A stretch of DNA of 17,130 nucleotides from RGIG8748 sp045606045 (GTDB lineage Bacteria; Bacillota; Clostridia; UMGS1810), in assembly GCA_045606045.1 (NCBI GenBank), contig JAZURE010000060.1, positions 1 through 17,130 on the forward strand. Reading direction: 5' to 3'. The position numbers and the translations under genes were made by a program. The notes under the pieces were generated by a model. The model saw only the letters and a list, made by a program, of their open reading frames with translations. It was not told where the DNA came from and did no database searches. Shown here one piece after another: positions 1 through 5,592 of the stretch. Numbering within the stretch: position 1 is the stretch's first letter; the number at the start of each line of letters is the position of its first letter.

Positions 1-59
1 GCTTTTAACTCCAATATTTCTAATTCATAATCTTTCATACGTCTGTAACTTCTTGGCAT
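1..59 (-). CDS. IS3-family OrfA-like N-terminus (partial)
   Basis: Only 19 codons are present: MPRSYRRMKDYELEILELK, then the window edge. An N-terminus of the form MPR-basic-basic-(M/I)K-x-Y-E-x-EI-x-ELK is typical of the helix-turn-helix OrfA of clostridial IS3/IS150-group elements, where it is followed by a 'G-T-x-x-E-I' helix that would lie outside the window. The start ATG (59-57) has a GGGAGGA Shine-Dalgarno at 66-72 with a 6-nt spacer. The identification rests on recognising a short stretch and on the IS-like end just upstream. An unrelated small DNA-binding protein is the alternative. Confidence 0.55.
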   Translation of the reverse strand, partial: MPRSYRRMKDYELEILELK

Positions 60-66
60 AAAAAAT

Positions 67-110
67 CCTCCCATGGTAGTTTATTTTATTCTACCATAGG
101 AGGTCTTTTT
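67..110. repeat. Inverted repeat sequestering the orfA ribosome binding site; terminator-like on the plus strand
   Basis: CCTCCCATGGTAG (67-79) and CTACCATAGGAGG (91-103) form a 13-bp inverted repeat with one mismatch and an 11-nt AT loop. On the minus strand the 3' arm contains the orfA Shine-Dalgarno, so read-through RNA entering from outside the IS would fold it away. On the plus strand the same stem is followed by TCTTTTTT (104-111) and looks like an intrinsic terminator, which would stop plus-strand transcription leaving the IS. Confidence 0.65.
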
Positions 111-116
111 TGTCAT
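88..116 (-). promoter_or_regulatory. Promoter of the IS orfA
   Basis: On the minus strand, ATGACA (116-111), a 17-nt spacer and TAGAAT (93-88) make a good sigma-A promoter. The predicted start near 81 falls in the loop of the 67-103 hairpin. Transcripts made here therefore keep only the 3' arm, and the Shine-Dalgarno stays free. Confidence 0.5.
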
Positions 117-170
117 TGTCCGTTTTTACTGGTTCTGTTCAATTTTAAGTCCAAGCTTTTTTGTATGAGA

Positions 171-1115
171 TTATTTTTTAGAAATAACTTTTTTGACAGC
201 TTTTGCGATATCCTCACTTGTTAGACCATAGTCTTTGAAGAGGTCAGTAGGTACGCCCGACTTTCCGAACACATCCCTTACGCCTACCCTTTCCATAGGA
301 ACGGGGGCTTCCTCGCATATTACCTCTGCCACTGCACTTCCGAGTCCGCCTATTATATTGTGCTCCTCGCAGGTTACTATAGCGCCTGTTTCCTTGGCGG
401 CTTTAACGAGTATTTCTCTGTCTATGGGTTTTATGGTATGTATATTTATAACCCTTGCATTTATACCCTCTGCCTTAAGTGCTTCGCTTGCATTTAATGC
501 CATTTCTACCATAAGTCCTGTTGCAACTATGGTTACATCTGTGCCTTCCTTTAAAAGAACACCCTTACCGATTTCAAACTTGTAGTCAGCCTCATCGTAG
601 AGTACAGGAACTGCAAGTCTGCCAAAACGCAGGTACACGGGACCGTCGTGCTCTACAGCTGCTTTTACAGCGGCTCTTGCCTCAACATCGTCGGCAGGAT
701 TTATAACCACCATATTGGGTATGGTACGCATGATGCCCATATCCTCAAGGCACTGGTGTGTAGCGCCGTCCTCACCTACGGATATGCCTGCATGTGTTGC
801 GCCTATCTTTACATTTAAGTTGGGGTAGCAGATAGAGTTTCTTATCTGTTCAAAGGCTCTGCCTGCTGCAAACATTGCAAAAGAGCTTGCAAACACAACC
901 TTACCGCAGGATGCAAGACCTGCTGCTGTACTCATCATGTTCTGCTCCGCTATACCCATGTTTATAAATCTGTCGGGGAATGCTTTCTTGAAGGTATCGG
1001 TCTTTGTGGACTTGGAAAGGTCGGCATCGAGAACAACTATGTCGTACTTCTCACCAAGGGATGCCAGAGCATTACCGTAGGATTCTCTTGTTGCTATCTT
1101 TTTAACATCTGCCAT
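171..1115 (-). CDS. Transketolase, C-terminal subunit
   Basis: This is the second half of a split transketolase (314 aa): the pyrimidine-binding ThDP domain (about residues 5-170) followed by the transketolase C-terminal domain (about 185-305). The GIAEQNM motif carries the glutamate (E57) that activates the thiamine diphosphate cofactor. With the N-terminal subunit it would move two-carbon ketol units between pentose, triose and hexose phosphates in the non-oxidative pentose phosphate pathway in the cytosol. The split form is common in Clostridia. Its ATG overlaps the stop of the N subunit in a TAATG junction, with a GGAGG Shine-Dalgarno about 10 nt upstream, so translation is probably coupled and subunits kept in balance. 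It is the last gene of the cysE operon. DXP synthase and pyruvate dehydrogenase E1-beta are relatives, but the separate partner gene and the lengths fit transketolase. Confidence 0.95.
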   Translation of the reverse strand: MADVKKIATRESYGNALASLGEKYDIVVLDADLSKSTKTDTFKKAFPDRFINMGIAEQNMMSTAAGLASCGKVVFASSFAMFAAGRAFEQIRNSICYPNLNVKIGATHAGISVGEDGATHQCLEDMGIMRTIPNMVVINPADDVEARAAVKAAVEHDGPVYLRFGRLAVPVLYDEADYKFEIGKGVLLKEGTDVTIVATGLMVEMALNASEALKAEGINARVINIHTIKPIDREILVKAAKETGAIVTCEEHNIIGGLGSAVAEVICEEAPVPMERVGVRDVFGKSGVPTDLFKDYGLTSEDIAKAVKKVISKK

Positions 1116-1954
1116 TATACTCTCGCCTCCAATTCCTTTATCTTATCATTAAGTTCATTAGCGGCTTTCTCGTACTGCTCATCATTGGGCGCAGAGCCGT
1201 GCCATGATGCCTGATTTTCCATATAAGAAACGCCCTTTCCCTTTACGGATTTTGCAAGGATGAGTGTGGGCTTACCCTTACACTGCTTTGCCGCTTTTAA
1301 AGCAGATTTTATTTCGTCAAAACTGTGAGCATCTATACTGATTACATTCCAGCCGAAAGCTTCAAACTTTTTGTCGAACGGTGTGGGATTCATAACCTCG
1401 GTTATGTCGCCGTCTATCTGAAGACCGTTGAAATCGAGGAATGCCACAAGATTGTCCAGCTTATAGTGGGATGCAAACATAGCTGCCTCCCATACCTGTC
1501 CTTCTTCACATTCGCCGTCACCAAGGATTGTGTACACTCTGTAATCCTTGTTATCCAGCTTGGCGGCAAGTGCCATGCCGTTTGCGGCACATATACCCTG
1601 ACCGAGAGAGCCTGTGGACATGTCCACTCCGGGAATGTGCTTCATGTCGGGATGTCCCTGAAGATAGCTGTCTGCCTTTCTTAAGGTAGTGATATCCTCC
1701 TTGGGAATAAATCCCTTTTCTGCAAGTGCACCGTAGAGTGCGGGTGCACAGTGTCCCTTGGAGAGAACAAAACGGTCTCTGTCGGGATTTTTGCTGTCGT
1801 CGGGGTAAACATTCATCTCTTCAAAATAAAGAACCGCCATAATGTCCGCTATAGAAAGTGAACCGCCGGGGTGACCGGATTTTGCAGCATGCACGCCGTC
1901 TATTGCGTGCTTTCTGATTTTGTAGGAGATGAGCTCCAGCTGTGTGTTATTCAT
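1115..1954 (-). CDS. Transketolase, N-terminal subunit
   Basis: This is the pyrophosphate-binding ThDP half of a split transketolase (279 aa). Motifs in order are KSGHPGGSLS (25-34), SKGHCAPALY (65-74), and the ThDP/Mg2+ motif GDGE (145-148) with its downstream Asn in DFNGLQIDG (N176). It assembles with the product of the next gene to give the complete enzyme. The ATG at 1954 has a GGAGG about 9 nt upstream and overlaps the 3' end of mrnC by 8 nt. It shares one nucleotide with the start of the C subunit. Placement after cysE-cysS-mrnC means pentose phosphate metabolism is co-transcribed with cysteine supply here. The length is normal for the split form. Confidence 0.95.
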   Translation of the reverse strand: MNNTQLELISYKIRKHAIDGVHAAKSGHPGGSLSIADIMAVLYFEEMNVYPDDSKNPDRDRFVLSKGHCAPALYGALAEKGFIPKEDITTLRKADSYLQGHPDMKHIPGVDMSTGSLGQGICAANGMALAAKLDNKDYRVYTILGDGECEEGQVWEAAMFASHYKLDNLVAFLDFNGLQIDGDITEVMNPTPFDKKFEAFGWNVISIDAHSFDEIKSALKAAKQCKGKPTLILAKSVKGKGVSYMENQASWHGSAPNDEQYEKAANELNDKIKELEARV

Positions 1955-2378
1955 TACTCTCTTCCTCCGTGTCCGTTGTTTTGTTTGCTATTTCAAAAGA
2001 TAATCTTATTATCTCATTGAGTCTTTCGTACCGCTTGGATATAAAAAGATATCCTATGAGCGCTTCAAAGCCGGTTGCGTGTCTGTAATCCACTATATCG
2101 GCATTCTTGGCAGATGTATTTGAATGGGCATTTCTGCCGCGCTTATATACTGCCCTCTCTTCCTCGCCAAGGTGCGCCTCAAGCTCATGGACTATTTTGC
2201 TCTGTGCCCCTGCGCACACATAACCTATGGAGAGCTTATGAAGCTTTTTTACGGGTATATTCCCCCCGTCAAGTAGGTGCGAGCGTACATATACCTCATA
2301 TACGGCATCGCCTATATATGCAAGCGCCAGCGACGAAAATTCAACCGGATTCTTGCCGTCCAGATAAGGAAAATCCAT
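1947..2378 (-). CDS. mrnC: Mini-ribonuclease 3 (Mini-III)
   Basis: This is an RNase III catalytic domain standing alone (143 aa from the chosen start) without a double-stranded-RNA-binding domain, which is the hallmark of Mini-III. The family matures the ends of 23S rRNA. Visible motifs are LALAYIGDAVYEVYVR (residues 17-32, with metal-binding D24 and E28), the NTSAKNADIVDYRHATGFEALIGYLF region (E105), and a basic KRGRNAHS stretch. A longer frame would start at 2402 inside cysS. I prefer ATG 2378, two bases past the cysS stop, because it follows an AGAGGG-like Shine-Dalgarno and gives the usual MDFPYLDG-type N-terminus. The order cysS-mrnC matches Bacillus, where rlmB normally follows; here transketolase does, and an rlmB-like gene sits at 15039-15800. 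Confidence 0.93.
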   Translation of the reverse strand: MDFPYLDGKNPVEFSSLALAYIGDAVYEVYVRSHLLDGGNIPVKKLHKLSIGYVCAGAQSKIVHELEAHLGEEERAVYKRGRNAHSNTSAKNADIVDYRHATGFEALIGYLFISKRYERLNEIIRLSFEIANKTTDTEEESNE

Positions 2379-2379
2379 C

Positions 2380-3759
2380 TTATACCCTCTTCCACTTAAC
2401 ACCCTGTCTGGTGTCCTCCAGAATTATGCCCATATCCTTAAGGGTGTCTCTTATTTCGTCCGCGCGGGCGAAATTCTTTGCTTTCTTTGCCTCTGTTCTT
2501 TCATTTATAAGAGCTTCTATATCGCTATCGAGAATTTTCTCTTCCTTTTCCTTGGATATTCCCAGAACAGCGCAAAGCTCATTTAATAAATCAAGTGCGG
2601 ATTTTTTCGAAGCATCATTCATATCGCCTATGAGAGTGTTAATCTCCTTAACAAGCTCAAAGATAACAGAGATTGCATCTGCAGTATTTAAATCATCATC
2701 CATTGCGGCAATAAATTTTTCTCTGTACGAAGAGAGATCTGTTTCGTTTGCCCCTGACTCACACTGCATGGAGAACTCGATATTTTCCCTGCATCTGTCT
2801 ATTCTGTCCAGACTGCTCTGTGCCTGAGTAAGAAGCTCATCCGAAAAATTGATGGGGCTTCTGTAGTGAGCTGTGAGCATGAAAAATCTTATAACTCTGT
2901 GGGGGAAATGCTCTGCTATATCCCTTATGGTAAAGAAGTTACCCTTGGATTTGGACATCTTTTCGTTATCCACATTTATAAAGCCGTTGTGCATCCAGTA
3001 TCTTGCAAAGGTGCATCCGTGTGCACATTCACTCTGGGCGATTTCGTTTTCGTGATGTGGGAACATGAGGTCTTTTCCGCCGCTATGGATGTCTATCGTC
3101 TCACCAAGGTATTTGTTTGCCATGGCAGAACACTCAATGTGCCAGCCCGGTCTTCCCATACCCCAGGGGCTTTCCCATGCAGGCTCACCCTCTTTCTGCT
3201 TTTTCCATACTGCAAAATCAAGAGGTTCTCTTTTGGCTTCATTTATATTTATTCTTGCGCCTGCCTCAAGGTCTTCAAGAGGTTGTTTGGATAGCTTACC
3301 ATATTCACTAAACTTACTTGTCTGGAAGTACACATCACCGTCTACCTCATATGCATAACCCTTTTCTATAAGGGTAGAAACAAGCTTTATGATTTCTTTA
3401 ATATGTTCTGTAGCCTTGGGATGAACTGTTGCTTCCTTTATACCAAGTGCCTTTGCATCCTTGAAATACTCTGCAATATACTGCTCTCCAAGCTCCTTTA
3501 CGGTGATACCAAGGTCATTTGCCTTGTTTATCATCTTGTCATCTATATCGGTAAAATTCTGCACAAAATTTACCTTGTAGCCTCTGTATTCAAAGTATCT
3601 TCTGAGCTGGTCGAAGATTATAAACGGTCTTGCATTTCCAAGATGGAAAAAGTTGTATACCGTAGGTCCGCAGGAATACATATTTACAGTATTCTCGTGA
3701 AGCGGTATGAATTCTTCCTTTCGTCTTGTCATAGAATTGTATATTTTCAAATCAATCAC
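2380..3759 (-). CDS. cysS: Cysteinyl-tRNA synthetase
   Basis: This class I aminoacyl-tRNA synthetase charges tRNA-Cys (459 codons from the GTG). The Rossmann fold carries the HIGH-class motif as HLGN (39-42, a normal variant in Firmicutes) and KMSKS at 267-271. The cysteine-sensing zinc site is visible as C30 in SCGPTVYN, C210 in HIECSAM, H235 and E239 in PHHENE. The C-terminal DALR and anticodon-binding region is complete. The reading frame opens at GTG 3759, which shares a GTGA junction with cysE. However, that GTG abuts the AAAGG Shine-Dalgarno with no spacer. TTG 3750-3748 is spaced about 9 nt and gives the family-typical start MKIYNSMTRRKEEF, so I suspect TTG is the true start. Pairing with cysE links cysteine synthesis and its charging. 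Confidence 0.96.
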   Translation of the reverse strand: MIDLKIYNSMTRRKEEFIPLHENTVNMYSCGPTVYNFFHLGNARPFIIFDQLRRYFEYRGYKVNFVQNFTDIDDKMINKANDLGITVKELGEQYIAEYFKDAKALGIKEATVHPKATEHIKEIIKLVSTLIEKGYAYEVDGDVYFQTSKFSEYGKLSKQPLEDLEAGARININEAKREPLDFAVWKKQKEGEPAWESPWGMGRPGWHIECSAMANKYLGETIDIHSGGKDLMFPHHENEIAQSECAHGCTFARYWMHNGFINVDNEKMSKSKGNFFTIRDIAEHFPHRVIRFFMLTAHYRSPINFSDELLTQAQSSLDRIDRCRENIEFSMQCESGANETDLSSYREKFIAAMDDDLNTADAISVIFELVKEINTLIGDMNDASKKSALDLLNELCAVLGISKEKEEKILDSDIEALINERTEAKKAKNFARADEIRDTLKDMGIILEDTRQGVKWKRV

Positions 3760-4457
3760 CCTTTCTTACTATCTTCTAAATTCTGAATTTTCTTTTCCAG
3801 TTCACGCACAAGCATATTCAGCTTGCAAAGCTCCTGACTTGTGGGATCGGGAACATGAATCTGGTCGAGATCCATATTGCTTACCCTCCGGTTATCCTTC
3901 TTTACAACGCGTGCAGGTACGCCTACGGCGGTTGAATTCTCGGGAACTTCGGTGAGCACCACGGCATTTGCGGCGATTTTGGAATTGTCGCCTACGGTAA
4001 ACGGACCGAGCACCTTGGCACCGCAACCTATGAGCACATTGCTTCCTATTGTGGGGTGTCTCTTGCCCTTGTCCTTACCCGTGCCGCCGAGGGTTACATT
4101 CTGATATATAGTACAGTTGTCGCCTATTTCAGCAGTTTCACCTATTACAATACCCATACCGTGATCTATAAAAAGTCCTCTGCCTATTGTGGCACCGGGA
4201 TGAATCTCAATACCTGTGAAAAATCTTGTAACCTGAGAAATTATCCTTGCTGTAAGAAACAGTTTATGCTTATAGAAAAAGTGAGCATATCTGTGCCATA
4301 CCACCGCATGAAGACCGGGGTAGAGAAATATAATCTCAAAATAATTTCTTGCGGCAGGGTCCCTTTGAAGTATGTTTGTCATCTCCCTTGGGGCAACCGA
4401 AAAGAAAAGCACCGCCCACAATAGGAAAATGGCCGAAACTATGTATATAAAAATCAT
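3756..4457 (-). CDS. cysE: Serine O-acetyltransferase with an N-terminal hydrophobic segment
   Basis: Serine O-acetyltransferase (233 aa) makes O-acetylserine from serine and acetyl-CoA, the committed step to cysteine. The all-helical SATase domain (RDPAARNYFEI, YPGLHAVVWHR; about 28-80) is followed by left-handed beta-helix hexapeptide repeats (about 84-185). The catalytic loop is FIDHGMGIVIGE (D98, H99), and the glycine-rich GGTGKDKGKRHPTIG is also present. The C-terminal tail is predicted to be helical and coiled. The first 20 residues (MIFIYIVSAIFLLWAVLFF) are strongly hydrophobic, whereas most CysE proteins begin with a charged helix, so membrane tethering is possible. ATG 4457 has a strong GGAGGAG at 4464-4470. 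The alternative M26 has an SD-like GGGAG touching its ATG and is unlikely. It is the first gene of the five-gene operon and overlaps cysS by 4 nt. Confidence 0.94.
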   Translation of the reverse strand: MIFIYIVSAIFLLWAVLFFSVAPREMTNILQRDPAARNYFEIIFLYPGLHAVVWHRYAHFFYKHKLFLTARIISQVTRFFTGIEIHPGATIGRGLFIDHGMGIVIGETAEIGDNCTIYQNVTLGGTGKDKGKRHPTIGSNVLIGCGAKVLGPFTVGDNSKIAANAVVLTEVPENSTAVGVPARVVKKDNRRVSNMDLDQIHVPDPTSQELCKLNMLVRELEKKIQNLEDSKKG

Positions 4458-4486
4458 GTCGGACTCCTCCTATCATACTATTTTCT

Positions 4487-4515
4487 ATTATATATTTTTT
4501 TTGCACAAATTACAA
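4487..4515 (-). promoter_or_regulatory. Sigma-A promoter of the cysE operon
   Basis: On the minus strand, TTGTAA (4515-4510), a 17-nt spacer and a perfect TATAAT (4492-4487) are present. The predicted start near 4480 leaves a leader of only about 22 nt. There is therefore no room for a T-box or SAM riboswitch, and control, if any, must act through a DNA-binding protein or internally. Confidence 0.75.
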
Positions 4516-4543
4516 CACTTTTTTGCAGTTTTGGCAAAAAACA

Positions 4544-4572
4544 TTGAATTTGTTTTGTAAATCTGATAAAAT
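4544..4572 (+). promoter_or_regulatory. Sigma-A promoter of the small Cys-containing protein
   Basis: TTGAAT (4544-4549), a 17-nt spacer and TAAAAT (4567-4572) are present, with a predicted start near 4579, about 23 nt before the ATG. It is back-to-back with the cysE promoter. About 28 nt separate the two -35 boxes, so a shared regulator could act on both. Confidence 0.65.
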
Positions 4573-4601
4573 ATCAATCAAATATACAAGGAGCGTACAA
4601 T

Positions 4602-4814
4602 ATGATTTACCAAGAAATTGAAAATCCGAAATGCAATCTGTGTGTTCACGCAGATGAAAATAAAGTAAGCGGAAACATCCTTTGTGATATAAAAGGAACC
4701 GTTCCCGCTGATTTTGTATGCAAAAAATTCAAATATGATATTTTTAAAAAGACCATAAAGCCCAAAAAGAAGCTTGTTAGTGCAAGCTACACCGCAGAGG
4801 ACTTTAGTGTATAA
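4602..4814 (+). CDS. Small four-cysteine hypothetical protein
   Basis: This is a 70-aa soluble protein with no family I can name with certainty. It contains CNLC (residues 11-14), a further Cys in LCDIKG (about 28) and another in DFVCKKFKYD (about 40). This four-cysteine pattern suggests a small zinc-binding fold. The C-terminal part is lysine-rich (KKTIKPKKKL). Short clostridial proteins with this 'C-x2-C...C-x-x-x-G-x-V-x-x-D-F-x-C-x-K-F-x-Y-D' layout are familiar as uncharacterised conserved proteins. Expression looks real: there is a good promoter at 4544-4572 and AAGGAG at 4588-4593, 8 nt before the ATG. Its last 11 nt overlap the 3' end of the convergent mgtC gene. The function is unknown. 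Confidence 0.8.
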   Translation: MIYQEIENPKCNLCVHADENKVSGNILCDIKGTVPADFVCKKFKYDIFKKTIKPKKKLVSASYTAEDFSV

Positions 4815-5478
4815 AGTCTATCTTGCACCTGTATGATATGCCCTTTATAATATCTTCCTCATGGATGTCCTCGGGCATTTCCAGATAGAAGGTATAGTCT
4901 CGGGTAGCGTCTTCGTTTTGCTTTATGGAAACCTCGCTTATATTGATACCCATCGTGTCCATGTAGTCGGTAATAGCATTCTGATAGAACTCTGTTGTTA
5001 CTCCGTATACTGCAAGAGACCTTGTTTTGTGCTGGGTCATAAACTTAATTTTGTGATGGAGGACTATCTGTATAACAAGTATTATAACAGTTGCGCTTAT
5101 ACCAACAAAATACATTCCCGCTCCTATTGCCATACCTATACCCGAGGTTGCCCATATACCCGAAGCTGTTGTAAGACCTCTTATGCTTCCTCGCTGTATG
5201 TATATCATACCTGCACCCAAAAAACCAACACCGGTTACTATACCCTGCGCAAGTCTCGACGGATCAAGGCGAACATCTGCACCGCTTTTTGCGGCACTTT
5301 GTATAAGGTCATAAAATCCGTACTTAGATATAATCATCATAAGGCATGCGGCACACGCTACTATACAATGAGTTCGTACACCTGCCTCTTTGGCACGGTT
5401 TTTCCGTTCAAATCCTATTACTATGCCGCATATGCACGATACAATCATGCGGATTACAAAATAAATCCAATTTACCAT
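4804..5478 (-). CDS. MgtC/SapB family membrane protein
   Basis: This is an inner-membrane protein of the MgtC family (224 aa). The N-terminal half holds about four or five membrane segments with the family signatures GFERKNRAKEAGVRTH (about 24-39), GVGFLGAGMIYI (about 85-96) and GLTTASGIWATSGIGMAIG (about 102-120). The C-terminal 75 residues form a soluble ACT-like domain. Family members are linked to magnesium limitation and intracellular survival in pathogens, but in commensal Clostridia their role is undefined. The open frame extends to 5565, but ATG 5478 is the likely start: AAAGGA lies at 5489-5494, and the promoter at 5510-5538 would start RNA near 5503, downstream of the longer start. 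The last 11 nt overlap the convergent small gene, and no terminator separates them. Confidence 0.9.
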   Translation of the reverse strand: MVNWIYFVIRMIVSCICGIVIGFERKNRAKEAGVRTHCIVACAACLMMIISKYGFYDLIQSAAKSGADVRLDPSRLAQGIVTGVGFLGAGMIYIQRGSIRGLTTASGIWATSGIGMAIGAGMYFVGISATVIILVIQIVLHHKIKFMTQHKTRSLAVYGVTTEFYQNAITDYMDTMGINISEVSIKQNEDATRDYTFYLEMPEDIHEEDIIKGISYRCKIDFIH

Positions 5479-5509
5479 TTGTATCCAATTCCTTTCACTT
5501 AATATAACA

Positions 5510-5538
5510 AGTATACCACAAAAAATGATATATGTAAA
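5510..5538 (-). promoter_or_regulatory. Sigma-A promoter of the mgtC-family gene
   Basis: On the minus strand, TTTACA (5538-5533), a 17-nt spacer and TATACT (5515-5510) are present, with predicted initiation near 5503 and a leader of about 25 nt. No Mg2+-sensing leader fits in this space. Confidence 0.65.
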
Positions 5539-5539
5539 T

Positions 5540-5569
5540 ATATAAGTTTTAACCGAAATGCACATAATA
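5540..5569 (+). promoter_or_regulatory. Candidate forespore-type (sigma-G/F-like) promoter
   Basis: ATATA (5540-5544), an 18-nt spacer and CATAATA (5563-5569) resemble the sigma-G pattern, and no good sigma-A promoter is visible for the gene at 5593. The -10 match is good and the -35 partial. AT-rich sequence gives such matches by chance, so this is tentative. Confidence 0.3.
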
Positions 5570-5592
5570 ACAAAAAAGCATGGAGGTTAATT

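Larger units (their letters stand above)
1..141 (-). mobile_element. Left end of an IS3-family-like insertion sequence (truncated by window edge)
   Basis: Read on the minus strand, the element appears to begin at 141 with TGAACAGAACC. This is the 5'-TG plus ACC-rich tip seen in IS3/IS150-type terminal repeats. An A-rich leader, a promoter, a hairpin and the start of orfA at 59 follow, so the spacing from tip to ATG is about 80 nt, as usual for this family. The rest of the element, including the DDE transposase and the other inverted repeat, lies outside the window. The exact boundary and target duplication therefore cannot be checked. The tip is 29 nt beyond the transketolase stop codon, and the element is oriented in the same direction as that operon. 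Confidence 0.62.

Noticed and set aside
39..42. The HLGN motif (CysRS residues 39-42) considered as a damaged HIGH motif
   Set aside because: A final Asn in this position is normal for Firmicute CysRS, and the zinc ligands and KMSKS are intact. The numbers here are residue positions in CysRS.
2075..2827. A 250-codon open frame on the plus strand opposite mrnC and cysS
   Set aside because: It lies antisense to two certain genes, has no ribosome binding site or recognisable motif, and is Ser/Arg-rich as expected from reading the complement of real genes.
4458..4601. T-box or SAM riboswitch controlling cysE
   Set aside because: The predicted transcript start near 4480 leaves only about 22 nt before the ATG, and no T-box or GGN-type conserved sequence is visible.
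4861..5502. A 213-codon plus-strand frame rich in Tyr, Cys and His opposite the mgtC-family gene
   Set aside because: It is a shadow of the real membrane protein. Its composition reflects the complement of hydrophobic codons and it has no start signal.
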